Positions 1 through 7,803 of a stretch of 38,792 nucleotides of DNA are shown piece by piece. How positions within the stretch are numbered: the first letter of the stretch is position 1; every line of letters begins with the position of its first letter. The stretch lies in contig NZ_JAHKPW010000036.1 of assembly GCF_018860755.1 (NCBI RefSeq), positions 1 through 38,792 of the forward strand, read 5' to 3'. The translations under genes and the position numbers were made by a program. The notes below the pieces were generated by a model that was given only the letters and a program-made list of their open reading frames with translations, was not told the origin of the DNA and did no database searches. This stretch comes from Colwellia sp. D2M02 (GTDB lineage Bacteria > Pseudomonadota > Gammaproteobacteria > Enterobacterales > Alteromonadaceae).

Positions 1-64
1 GGCTCTGCCTTGTATAAATACTAACAATTCGCTGCAAAAACAATCTCGAAAGATCAACAGCCCC
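1..64 (-). repeat. Dispersed intergenic repeat, copy 1 (truncated by window start)
   Basis: Read on the minus strand, this begins with GGGGCTGTTGATCTTTCG (64 down to 47). The same 18 bases occur at 38585-38602 and, degenerate, at 3178-3194. Internal sequence beyond these 18 bases differs from the copy at the right end, so only the terminus is shared. I see no transposase. A non-autonomous, MITE-like element is the simplest reading, but the other end lies outside the window. Confidence 0.6.
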
Positions 65-83
65 TGTATGTAACCTATAAAAT

Positions 84-116
84 AAAAATGCCGACAATTG
101 TAGTGTCGGCATTTTT
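84..116. terminator. Bidirectional hairpin terminator
   Basis: Perfect 13-bp inverted repeat: AAAAATGCCGACA at 84-96 and TGTCGGCATTTTT at 104-116, with a 7-base loop. The A and T runs give a U-tract on either strand. It lies just past the end of the minus-strand diguanylate cyclase gene and probably ends that transcript. Confidence 0.85.
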
Positions 117-161
117 GTTGATTCATAGTAAAGAGCGAAGCTCTTTGTCACTATTATGTTT

Positions 162-1439
162 TTATAAAGTATATACTTGATTTCTGCCTGACGTTTTCGC
201 AAGGTACAGGGCTTTATCTGTACGTGAAAATAAAGCGTCAAAGGTCACATCGTTTTCAGTTAAACTCGACATGCCAATACTGACGGTGAGCTTTATATCT
301 CCTTGCCATTTACCTGATATCACTAACTCACTTTGCTCAACTCTAATACGCTCAGCTAGTATTTTTGCATCTTCTAATGAGGTTTCAGGTAACAGTATAG
401 AGAATTCCTCGCCACCAATACGTGCGAGTACATCACTCTCTCTTAAGTTTTGGCTAAGACAGGCTGAAACATCAATAAGCACTTTATCGCCTGCAGGGTG
501 GCCATATTTATCGTTAATCACTTTAAAGTGATCAATATCAATAGAAATTAGCGTCATTACTTGTGAATAACGTTTTGCGCGTTGGAATTCTTTGTGGGCT
601 TGTTTAGTAAAAAAGCGACGATTATATAAGTTAGTTAATGAATCAGTATTCGCTAACTTCTTAAATTGTTCTTTCAAGTTATACAGCTCAGTTACATCAC
701 TTGAAAAGCCAATCAACGCAGGTGGTTTTCCTGGCTGAGAGAAAGGTATTTTAGTACTAATATAGTGATGAGCTATGTTGTTTTCATCAATAACTGTTTC
801 GTCGATCACTTGTTTTTGATTACTCGCGAAGACTTCTTTATCTGATTGATAAAAGTGATCAGCTATTGCTTGGGGTAATACATCATAATCTTTCTTACCA
901 ATAATATTTTTAGCACTCTCTCCAAATAACTCTGCGACCTTACTATTAACATACATAAAAGTGCGCTCATTATTTTTCATATAAATATGTGCATCTATAT
1001 TATTGAGGATTGTATCGAGTAAGTACGCTTGCTCATTAACTTGTTCTTGTAGCTTTTTTTCTGAGGTTATATCGGTAGATACACCGCACATACCACTAAC
1101 ATTGCCTTGAGCATCAAATAAAGGCTTTTTGACTGTTTTAAAAATGCGTACAGCTTGTATATTTTTAATAAAATTATATTCTTCACCTTCTACGCGAATT
1201 GCTTTTTTTATAACTTGTTGATCGTTTTCGGTGAGTTCAGCTGAAAGTGCAAGATCAAAAAAGTGGCTGTCATCGCAACCTATAATCTCAGCAAGTGATT
1301 TATCAAAAAGCTCTAAAACAGCTTGGTTAGCATAAGTGTACTTTCCTGCTATATCTTTGGTATAGATATAAGCGTCGACACTATTTAATATTTGTCCAAG
1401 AATACTGTCGTCAATGTGGTGGGGGCTTTTTCCTGACAA
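162..1439 (-). CDS. PAS-PAS-GGDEF diguanylate cyclase
   Basis: Predicted to make cyclic di-GMP from two GTP in response to a signal sensed by its PAS domains. Two PAS-like repeats occupy about residues 10-130 and 140-255; the family resemblance includes the repeated D-A-x-I-Y and N-x-x-I-I-G segments. A GGDEF domain follows (265-425) with metal-binding DID at 301-303, active site GGEEF at 342-346, and an RESD inhibitory-site motif at 333-336, so it is probably active and product-inhibited. No membrane helix is seen, so it should be cytosolic. The start is a TTG at 1439: an in-frame TAG lies four codons upstream, the next in-frame Met is at residue 118, and AGG sits 8 bases upstream. It is monocistronic, ending before the hairpin at 84-116. 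The sensed ligand cannot be told from sequence. Confidence 0.9.
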   Translation of the reverse strand: MSGKSPHHIDDSILGQILNSVDAYIYTKDIAGKYTYANQAVLELFDKSLAEIIGCDDSHFFDLALSAELTENDQQVIKKAIRVEGEEYNFIKNIQAVRIFKTVKKPLFDAQGNVSGMCGVSTDITSEKKLQEQVNEQAYLLDTILNNIDAHIYMKNNERTFMYVNSKVAELFGESAKNIIGKKDYDVLPQAIADHFYQSDKEVFASNQKQVIDETVIDENNIAHHYISTKIPFSQPGKPPALIGFSSDVTELYNLKEQFKKLANTDSLTNLYNRRFFTKQAHKEFQRAKRYSQVMTLISIDIDHFKVINDKYGHPAGDKVLIDVSACLSQNLRESDVLARIGGEEFSILLPETSLEDAKILAERIRVEQSELVISGKWQGDIKLTVSIGMSSLTENDVTFDALFSRTDKALYLAKTSGRNQVYTL

Positions 1440-1641
1440 AAGGTTAACCTAAATAAATGATCATAAACTCACAAAGAGATTACATTTGTTAAAATAGTAG
1501 CACAGATGTTAATGGATGACAGTAAAGGGATAAATTATAGATTAGTATAAGATAGAGCACTATTTAGACAAAATAGTTTAGCTTTTGCTGGTAAACTAGG
1601 TTAATCGCCCTCATAGATATTTAGTTAATTAAAGAGTTGTT

Positions 1642-2550
1642 ATGATCACTATTCCTAAAATCACTATGGCACCACATGGTCCAGTTTTTTCTACTTTTGT
1701 ACAAGGGTATTGGCGCTTAGGTGCTTGGAATTTCACCGCGCAGCAGCGGTTAAGTTTTTTAAAGTCTCATGTCGAATTAGGTATCACAACCGTAGATAAT
1801 GCCGCTATTTATGGTAATAGTGAGCAGCTATTTGGTGAAGCGCTCAAGCTTGATAAAAGTATGAGAGAGCAAATTGAAATTGTTTCAAAATTTGGTATTA
1901 ATGGCGTAGCGCCAAGTTCTGATAGTAATAGAGTCTCTCATTATGACAGTAGCAAAGAAGCTATTATTACCTCAACAGAAAACTCATTAAAACGTTTAGG
2001 CGTTGAACAGTTAGATGCGTTATTAGTACATCGCCCTGATTTACTAATGAATGCCGATGAGGTGGCAGAGGCATTTGAACTCTTACATCAAAGTGGCAAA
2101 GTGAAGCACTTTGGTGTTTCAAACTTCAGTGCAAGTCAATTTGAATTATTACAATCACGGCTTTCTAAACCGCTAATTACTAATCAAGTTGAAATAAATC
2201 CACTTAATTTTAACGTATTTGAAGATGGCACCACAGATCAGCTACAAAGGTTAAAAACTCGTCCTATGGCGTGGTCTTGTCTTGCTGGCGGTAGCGTTTT
2301 CGATAAAAACAGTGAAAAAGCAATACGCTTGCATAAAACTTTGCATGAGTTGGTAGAAGAAATCGGTGCAAGCTCGATAGAGCAAGTTATTTATGCTTGG
2401 ATATTAAAACACCCTTCAAAGCCTGTTGCATTACTTGGAAGCCGAAATTTAGAGAGAATTAAAGAAGCAACAGGAGCAATAACCTTAACAATGAATGCTG
2501 AACAATGGTATCGAGTTTGGGTTGCCGCTAAAGGTCATGGCGTGGCTTAA
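1642..2550 (+). CDS. Aldo/keto reductase, YdhF-like
   Basis: NAD(P)H-dependent oxidoreductase of the aldo/keto reductase superfamily, a cytosolic TIM barrel. The catalytic tetrad is visible in order: VDNAAIYG (Asp and Tyr), VSKFGI (Lys) and LLVHRPD (His). The segment FGVSNFSASQ is the usual strand after the catalytic His. The N-terminus, with GPxFSxFVxGYWRL, closely resembles E. coli YdhF, and 302 residues fits that group (298). The start is the ATG at 1642 with AGAG upstream. It stands alone, about 200 bases from the divergent cyclase gene and 142 bases before the next gene. The physiological substrate is not known for this subfamily. Confidence 0.88.
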   Translation: MITIPKITMAPHGPVFSTFVQGYWRLGAWNFTAQQRLSFLKSHVELGITTVDNAAIYGNSEQLFGEALKLDKSMREQIEIVSKFGINGVAPSSDSNRVSHYDSSKEAIITSTENSLKRLGVEQLDALLVHRPDLLMNADEVAEAFELLHQSGKVKHFGVSNFSASQFELLQSRLSKPLITNQVEINPLNFNVFEDGTTDQLQRLKTRPMAWSCLAGGSVFDKNSEKAIRLHKTLHELVEEIGASSIEQVIYAWILKHPSKPVALLGSRNLERIKEATGAITLTMNAEQWYRVWVAAKGHGVA

Positions 2551-2692
2551 TGCAATTAACCAAAGGCAAAGATTGAGTCTAGGTCTAAGTATAGCTTGGT
2601 GCTATTTTACTTTTAAGGTAGGGCTACTATGCTTATTAAAACAAAAGTTGTTTAAGCAACTCAATATTATTAGACGTTAAAGACAGGTGAAC

Positions 2693-3178
2693 ATGGAAAG
2701 TCAGAAAGAAACATTAAATGCTAAAACTCAAGCAGAGACTCTAGATGGTGAGCTATCAGTGCTGGTACCTAAATGGTTTATGGTAGTAGCAATTATCGCT
2801 TTGTTATGGAATCTTATTGGTGTGCTTGCGTTTATTAGTCAGATAACGATTACTCCTGAATTACTAGAAAAGTTACCTCCAGCAGAGCAAGCAATGTATT
2901 TAAATATGCCTCTTTGGGCGAATGGCGCTTTTGCTGTTGCTGTTTTTGCGGGAACTACCGCAAGTTTTATGCTGCTGTTTAAAATGTCGTGGGCAGTAAA
3001 CTTATTTGTAGGGTCGTTGATAGGTATTGTGGTGCAAATGTATCACGCGTTTTTTATTGCTAACGCTTTTGATGTATTTGGTCCTAGTGGCTTGATTATG
3101 CCAATTATGGTAACTATTTTTGCGTTACTCTTTTTAAAAGTTGCCATTGTTGCACGTAAAAATAATTGGTTGAGCTAG
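2693..3178 (+). CDS. Small four-helix inner-membrane protein, function unknown
   Basis: A 161-residue hydrophobic protein with about 25 polar N-terminal residues and then four likely membrane helices (roughly residues 28-50, 75-98, 103-123 and 130-150). I recognise it only as a conserved hypothetical membrane protein; similar proteins are sometimes labelled sugar transporter without proof. An AGG at 2685-2687 sits 5 bases before the ATG at 2693, which I prefer to the in-frame GTG at 2687. The last codon and TAG stop (3173-3178) lie within a 17-base sequence that recurs at the end of the last gene in the window, so the C-terminus may have been set by a repeat insertion. A terminator follows at 3240-3264. 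Confidence 0.75.
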   Translation: MESQKETLNAKTQAETLDGELSVLVPKWFMVVAIIALLWNLIGVLAFISQITITPELLEKLPPAEQAMYLNMPLWANGAFAVAVFAGTTASFMLLFKMSWAVNLFVGSLIGIVVQMYHAFFIANAFDVFGPSGLIMPIMVTIFALLFLKVAIVARKNNWLS

Positions 3179-3194
3179 GGGCTGTTGATTTTTC
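3173..3194 (+). repeat. Dispersed repeat terminus, copy 2 (remnant)
   Basis: AGCTAGGGGCTGTTGAT at 3173-3189 is identical to 38580-38596, then TTTTC replaces CTTTCG. Only the terminus is recognisable and downstream sequence does not match the other copies, so this is a short or decayed copy. It overlaps the stop codon of the preceding gene. Confidence 0.55.
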
Positions 3195-3239
3195 TAAGTA
3201 ACTTTTACAATTTTTAGTATTCTCATCTTTTACAACATA

Positions 3240-3264
3240 AAAAGGCACCTTCGTAGTGCCTTTT
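3240..3264. terminator. Bidirectional terminator between convergent genes
   Basis: AAAAGGCAC (3240-3248) pairs with GTGCCTTTT (3256-3264) across a 7-base loop. It serves the membrane-protein gene on the plus strand and metJ on the minus strand, which converge here. Confidence 0.75.
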
Positions 3265-3313
3265 AGCTTTTTTAGCGTATTGGTTTTATATGAAAAACAG
3301 CCTTTAGAAGAGG

Positions 3314-3643
3314 CTAATCATCATCTACTTCATAAGCGCTAAAGTCAGTAACTCCTTTTGCTTCAAGTAAGCGACGGACACTGGCTGGTAGTTTTTCATT
3401 ATTATCCTTTGCTAAGTCTTCATCATCAGGTAAAGGCTGTCCGGTAAAAGCATGTAAAAAAGCTTCACACAATAATTCACTATTTGTTGCATGACGTAAA
3501 TTATTGACTTGGCGTCTAGTGCGTTCGTCAGTTAATACTTTTAATACTCGCAAAGGAATAGAAACGGTAATTTTCTTAACTTGCTCACTCTTTTTACCGT
3601 GCTCGGCATAGGGATTTATATACTCGTCATTCCACTGAGCCAT
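3314..3643 (-). CDS. metJ: Methionine repressor MetJ
   Basis: Ribbon-helix-helix repressor that, with S-adenosylmethionine as corepressor, binds tandem MET boxes upstream of methionine genes. The protein has 109 residues (E. coli 105). The DNA-contacting beta strand KKITVSIP lies at about 23-30, followed by the helices containing [18 protein letters not shown]. The C-terminus is acidic. It is transcribed away from metB, as in E. coli, and the shared 253-base gap holds two MET-box clusters, so autoregulation together with metB is likely. The ATG at 3643 is preceded by AGAGGAAT on its strand. Confidence 0.97.
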   Translation of the reverse strand: MAQWNDEYINPYAEHGKKSEQVKKITVSIPLRVLKVLTDERTRRQVNNLRHATNSELLCEAFLHAFTGQPLPDDEDLAKDNNEKLPASVRRLLEAKGVTDFSAYEVDDD

Positions 3644-3723
3644 GGTTATTCCTCTGTATTGTTATGATGTACAACTAGGTTGTGATAGCGTAGATTTTAC
3701 CTGTTGCGAAAAAGCAGTCAAGT

Positions 3724-3748
3724 AGAAGTTTAGATGTCTAAAATGTCT
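3724..3748. promoter_or_regulatory. MET-box cluster nearer metJ
   Basis: Three 8-mers resemble the MetJ consensus AGACGTCT: AGAAGTTT (3724-3731), AGATGTCT (3732-3739) and, one base out of register, AAATGTCT (3741-3748). It lies 80-105 bases upstream of the metJ start and probably controls metJ. Confidence 0.65.
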
Positions 3749-3763
3749 TGACCGTTTTAGCTA

Positions 3764-3803
3764 AAATGTTTAGAGTTATAGACGTCCAAACATCTAAACG
3801 TTA
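3764..3803. promoter_or_regulatory. MET-box cluster nearer metB
   Basis: Five consecutive 8-base units in perfect register: AAATGTTT, AGAGTTAT, AGACGTCC, AAACATCT and AAACGTTA. They match AGACGTCT at 5, 5, 7, 5 and 5 positions. MetJ dimers bind adjacent boxes cooperatively, so tandem register matters more than any single match. It lies 94-133 bases upstream of metB and should repress metBL when S-adenosylmethionine is plentiful. Confidence 0.75.
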
Positions 3804-3896
3804 ATTCACTTTATTTGTTAATACTACAGCGTACTTTTACAACAAGTATGAGCTACTAATTGAATGCGTTATTAAGCGCTAAATGGGGAAATTATT

Positions 3897-5054
3897 ATGT
3901 CGATTAAAAATATAACCACTTCGGCAGTAAGAGCAGGTATTAATACCGATAAACACCATGGTGCGGTTGTTGCTCCTATCCATTTATCGAGTACTTATTC
4001 ACTTAAAGGTTTTAATGAAAAAAGACAGTTTGACTATTCGCGTACTGGTAACCCAACGCGGGCAACTTTTGCTGAAGCTATTGCTGAGTTGGAGCAGGGT
4101 AGTGTTGGTATTGTTACCAGTACCGGTATGGCAGCTGTACATTTAATTTGTCAGCTGTTGTCAGTAGAAGATACTGTTGTGATCCCACATGATTGCTATG
4201 GTGGGAGTTTTCGACTTTTTACTCACCTAGCTAAGCGCGGGCAGTTTAAGCTAATTGTGGTTGATCAAAATAATGCAGCGGCATTGGCCGAAGCCTTAGC
4301 GCAAAAGCCTAAGTTAGTTTTATTAGAAAGTCCAAGTAACCCATTATTACGTTTAGTTGACATTGAAGAAGTAACCAAAGCGTGCCATGCGGTTGGTGCA
4401 TTAGTTGCTGTAGACAATACCTTTTTATCTCCAGCATTACAGCAGCCTTTAACGTTAGGGGCTGATATTGTTTTTCATTCGACGACTAAATATATTAATG
4501 GTCATAGTGATGTGGTTGGCGGTGTTTTAGTAACCAAAGAGCAAGCGCTTGGTGAAACATTAGCTTGGTGGGCTAACTGTATTGGTATTACTGGCAGCGC
4601 ATTTGATAGCTTTTTAGCATTGCGAGGTTTGAAAACTTTACCTATTCGTATGAAACAACATCAAGAAAATGCTGACAAAGTTGCCGCATTCTTAAAAGAT
4701 CATGCTGCGATTGATGCCGTTTATTATCCTGGCTTTAGCGATCATCCTGGCCATGAAATTGCGAAAAAACAACAATCTAATTTTGGCGCTATGTTAAGTT
4801 TTGAAGTAAAAGGTGGCGTTGAGGCAGTTAAAAAATTATTCGATAACATTGCGTTGTTTACCTTAGCGCAATCACTTGGCGGGGTTGAAAGTTTGATCAG
4901 CCACCCATCAACCATGACTCACGCGGGCATGGAAATAGCAGCACAATTAGAAGCAGGTATTACTCAATCATTAGTACGAATTTCGGTAGGTATTGAAGAT
5001 ATAGATGATATTTTAGCGGATTTAGCACACGCTTTAGCGCAAAGCCAACAATAA
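3897..5054 (+). CDS. metB: Cystathionine gamma-synthase
   Basis: Pyridoxal-phosphate enzyme joining an activated homoserine (O-succinyl or O-acetyl form) to cysteine to give cystathionine, a step of methionine biosynthesis in the cytosol. At 385 residues it is full length. The PLP lysine is K198 in HSTTKYINGHSD; DYSRTGNPTR (46-55) and PHDCYGGSFRLF (97-108) match E. coli MetB closely. Sister enzymes such as cystathionine beta- or gamma-lyase share the fold, but sequence similarity and the divergent metJ with MET boxes point to MetB. GGGGAA lies 8 bases before the ATG. metL follows after 32 bases, so the two form an operon. Confidence 0.95.
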   Translation: MSIKNITTSAVRAGINTDKHHGAVVAPIHLSSTYSLKGFNEKRQFDYSRTGNPTRATFAEAIAELEQGSVGIVTSTGMAAVHLICQLLSVEDTVVIPHDCYGGSFRLFTHLAKRGQFKLIVVDQNNAAALAEALAQKPKLVLLESPSNPLLRLVDIEEVTKACHAVGALVAVDNTFLSPALQQPLTLGADIVFHSTTKYINGHSDVVGGVLVTKEQALGETLAWWANCIGITGSAFDSFLALRGLKTLPIRMKQHQENADKVAAFLKDHAAIDAVYYPGFSDHPGHEIAKKQQSNFGAMLSFEVKGGVEAVKKLFDNIALFTLAQSLGGVESLISHPSTMTHAGMEIAAQLEAGITQSLVRISVGIEDIDDILADLAHALAQSQQ

Positions 5055-5086
5055 AAGCCGATAGATAGAGTAAATAGGGCAAGAGA

Positions 5087-7654
5087 ATGACACAAGAAAG
5101 TATCGTACTAGAAAATGAATTTGCGGTAGATAACACCACTGAAAATAAGTTGGCAAAACAGGCAATTCATGTACATAAATTTGGTGGTAGCTCATTAGCC
5201 ACTGCAGAATGTATTAAACGTGTTTTAGAGATTATTCGTCAACATTGTCAGTTGAACGATATAGTGGTGGTATCAGCAAATGGTAAAACTACTGATGCCT
5301 TGTTTGCTCTTTATACTCAGGCTGAAACATTACAAGCTGAAAAGCTCAATGCTGACTTAAGTAATGAAAGTGAAGCAGCACAAATTGCTAAGTTAAGTGC
5401 TGAGCTCGTGCAATCGGTTGCTTTATTAACTCAACTGCAAGAGCAGTTAATTAGTGAACTACTAAACGAAAATAATGCCAATACTATTAGCCATTTATTG
5501 CGTAAAGATATTGAAATATTAACCACATGGTTGTCAGGTGATTTAGCCTTGCATCACAATGATATTTTAGCACTGGGCGAAGTTTGGTCGGCTCGCTTAC
5601 TTTCTGCATTATTAAATGAACAAATTTGTCCAAGTAATAGTATTGACGCTCGTGAATTTCTTGTTATTGAAAATGAGCAAAATTGTTTAGTTGATTATGC
5701 GATTAGCGCTGCACAGTTAAGACAGCAACGTCAGTTTGGTAAATTAGCGGTTATTACGGGTTATATCGCTAAAGATAACCGCGGACATAATTGCACGCTG
5801 GGTCGTAATGGCAGTGATTATTCAGCAACTATTATTGCGGCGTTAGTTGCTGCGCGTACCGTAACTTTATGGACCGATGTTAACGGTATTTACAGTGCCG
5901 ACCCACGTGTAGTTCCTAATGCCAGAAAATTACATCGTTTACCTAATGGTGTTGCTAAAGAGCTTGGTCGCTTAGGTAACCCCGTATTGCATGCTAAAAC
6001 ATTATTACCTTTAGTAAACCCATTGAGTGAGCATCATACCCACTTACATGTGGCGAGTAGTTTTGATCCGCAAGTGGTCGGAACTGAAATTGGTAAGTTT
6101 GGTCAAATTGCTAAACAGGAGTTATCGGTTACTTACCTTAATGATTTATTAATAGCACACTCAGAAAGTTTTATTGGTGAATCATTATTAGCAGCAAAAG
6201 CCGAGTTTGCTCCTATTTGTTTAGATGAAGAGCAAGGTTATATTGTTATTACACAAGCGCAGCAAAAATCGCTAAGTCAGTGGCTTGCAAGTCACGATAC
6301 CGAAGTGACTTTTAAACCCGTGTCTATTATTGCCACTGTTGGTCACCGAGTGGCAGAGCATGGTGATATTAGAGCACGTTTCAAACGCTCATTAAAAACA
6401 GCCCAACCTTTGTGTTTAGCTAATGGCGAAAACAACCATAGTTTAATTGCTGTTTTGCCTGAGCCTTGCTCTATTGAGTTATTAAATAATGTTCACCACG
6501 ACATGACGAAAGACGCTCGACATATTGGTGTTGTTGTTGCTGGCTTAGGTAATATCGGTCAACGCTTTTTGGAGTTATTACCAGCACAGTTAAATCGTAT
6601 CTCGTTATTAGAAAATGTTCACTTGGTTGGTTTACTATCATCTAAAAAAGCATTAATTAACAATGATGGTATTGATGTTAATCAAGCCTTAACTATGTTT
6701 GAACAAAGCGCTCATGAATACACCAATGAGCAGCTACTAGCGTGGTTAAGTAACCATCCTTATGATGAGCTTATTGTGGTTGATATCACGCCTTGTGAGC
6801 AATTTAGCTTATTGTATCAAGACTTTTTTGAACAAGGTATTCACGTGATTGGCGCTAATAAGTGGGCTGCCTCATCGAGCAGTGAAAAATATCAAAAATT
6901 AATTGATACTGCAGCCGCTAACCATAGCATGTGGCTAGGTAATACTACCGTTGGTGCTGGCTTACCTATAAATTATGCTATTAAAGATTTACGTCAAAGT
7001 GGTGATGAAATCACTGAAATATCAGGGATTTTCTCCGGAACATTATCATGGATATTTCAAACCTACGATGCGAGTGTTCCCTTTTCAACATTGTTGCTAG
7101 ATGCTTTAGCTCAAGGTATTACTGAACCAGATCCTCGTGAAGATTTATCAGGGCGAGATGTACAACGTAAGTTACTTATTTTAGCGAGAAAAGCAGGCTT
7201 TGAGTTAGACTTGTCAGATATTACTTGTCAAAACTTAGTGCCAGAATCATTGCAAGGTTTGTCAACGCAAGAGTTTTTAGCACAAGCAAGTCAACTTGAT
7301 AGCTATTTCAAAGAAGCATTTGAAAGTGCTAACGCTAAAGCATCATGTATACGTTATGTTGCACGTTTACAATGTGTAGAAGATGATAATAACGCCACAA
7401 ATGCAGTAGCAAAAGTTAAAGCGAAGGTGAGCTTAGAAGTATTACCGCGTAGTGATGCATTTGCAACCTTAACGCCGTGCGATAATATTTTCAAAATTGA
7501 AAGTCGCTGGTATCAAGATAATGCACTGATTATACGTGGTCCTGGTGCAGGTCGGGATGTTACCGCTGGAGGCTTACATTCAGATCTTGTTAATATGTGT
7601 CAACAACTGGCGCATAAGCAAAATAAAGTAACGATTAAAGGTATCAACGAATAA
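5087..7654 (+). CDS. metL: Bifunctional aspartokinase II / homoserine dehydrogenase II
   Basis: Catalyses the first and third steps from aspartate to homoserine. The N-terminal kinase begins with VHKFGGSSLA (about 29-38) and continues through LGRNGSDYSAT and WTDVNGIYSADPR. A poorly conserved linker follows. The C-terminal dehydrogenase has the nucleotide-binding GLGNIG near residue 484, ANKWAASS, TTVGAGLPI and the GIFSGTLSW signature, ending with GPGAGRDVTAGG. Its 855 residues slightly exceed E. coli MetL (810), mostly through N-terminal and kinase-region insertions. It resembles MetL rather than ThrA throughout, and its place after metB supports that. Regulation is expected through the MET boxes upstream of metB. 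A strong hairpin follows at 7709-7746. Confidence 0.95.
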   Translation: MTQESIVLENEFAVDNTTENKLAKQAIHVHKFGGSSLATAECIKRVLEIIRQHCQLNDIVVVSANGKTTDALFALYTQAETLQAEKLNADLSNESEAAQIAKLSAELVQSVALLTQLQEQLISELLNENNANTISHLLRKDIEILTTWLSGDLALHHNDILALGEVWSARLLSALLNEQICPSNSIDAREFLVIENEQNCLVDYAISAAQLRQQRQFGKLAVITGYIAKDNRGHNCTLGRNGSDYSATIIAALVAARTVTLWTDVNGIYSADPRVVPNARKLHRLPNGVAKELGRLGNPVLHAKTLLPLVNPLSEHHTHLHVASSFDPQVVGTEIGKFGQIAKQELSVTYLNDLLIAHSESFIGESLLAAKAEFAPICLDEEQGYIVITQAQQKSLSQWLASHDTEVTFKPVSIIATVGHRVAEHGDIRARFKRSLKTAQPLCLANGENNHSLIAVLPEPCSIELLNNVHHDMTKDARHIGVVVAGLGNIGQRFLELLPAQLNRISLLENVHLVGLLSSKKALINNDGIDVNQALTMFEQSAHEYTNEQLLAWLSNHPYDELIVVDITPCEQFSLLYQDFFEQGIHVIGANKWAASSSSEKYQKLIDTAAANHSMWLGNTTVGAGLPINYAIKDLRQSGDEITEISGIFSGTLSWIFQTYDASVPFSTLLLDALAQGITEPDPREDLSGRDVQRKLLILARKAGFELDLSDITCQNLVPESLQGLSTQEFLAQASQLDSYFKEAFESANAKASCIRYVARLQCVEDDNNATNAVAKVKAKVSLEVLPRSDAFATLTPCDNIFKIESRWYQDNALIIRGPGAGRDVTAGGLHSDLVNMCQQLAHKQNKVTIKGINE

Positions 7655-7708
7655 TACTCGTTTGGTAGCATAAGGTTAGCTGAGCAACAGACTCACCGAT
7701 TTTAGTTT

Positions 7709-7746
7709 ATAAAAGCAATAGTTATGCAAGTGACTATTGCTTTTAT
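7709..7746 (+). terminator. Terminator of metBL
   Basis: Perfect 14-bp inverted repeat, ATAAAAGCAATAGT (7709-7722) and ACTATTGCTTTTAT (7733-7746), with a 10-base loop. It ends 57 bases before the next ATG and separates metBL from the downstream gene. Confidence 0.8.
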
Positions 7747-7803
7747 GTTTATTTGCTCCCATTATTAATATCTATTAAGTTTTTATCAATAATAAGTGAA
7801 GAC

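Noticed and set aside
271..531. 86-codon plus-strand frame inside the diguanylate cyclase gene
   Set aside because: It is antisense to a well-matched GGDEF domain and its product resembles nothing known.
2495..2680. 61-codon frame overlapping the end of the aldo/keto reductase
   Set aside because: Overlaps a conserved C-terminus in another frame, lacks a ribosome site and has no recognisable features.
7753..7803. TTG start extending the HD-GYP-like protein by 17 residues
   Set aside because: The TTG lies 7 bases after the metBL terminator arm with no ribosome site; the ATG at 7804 has a better context.
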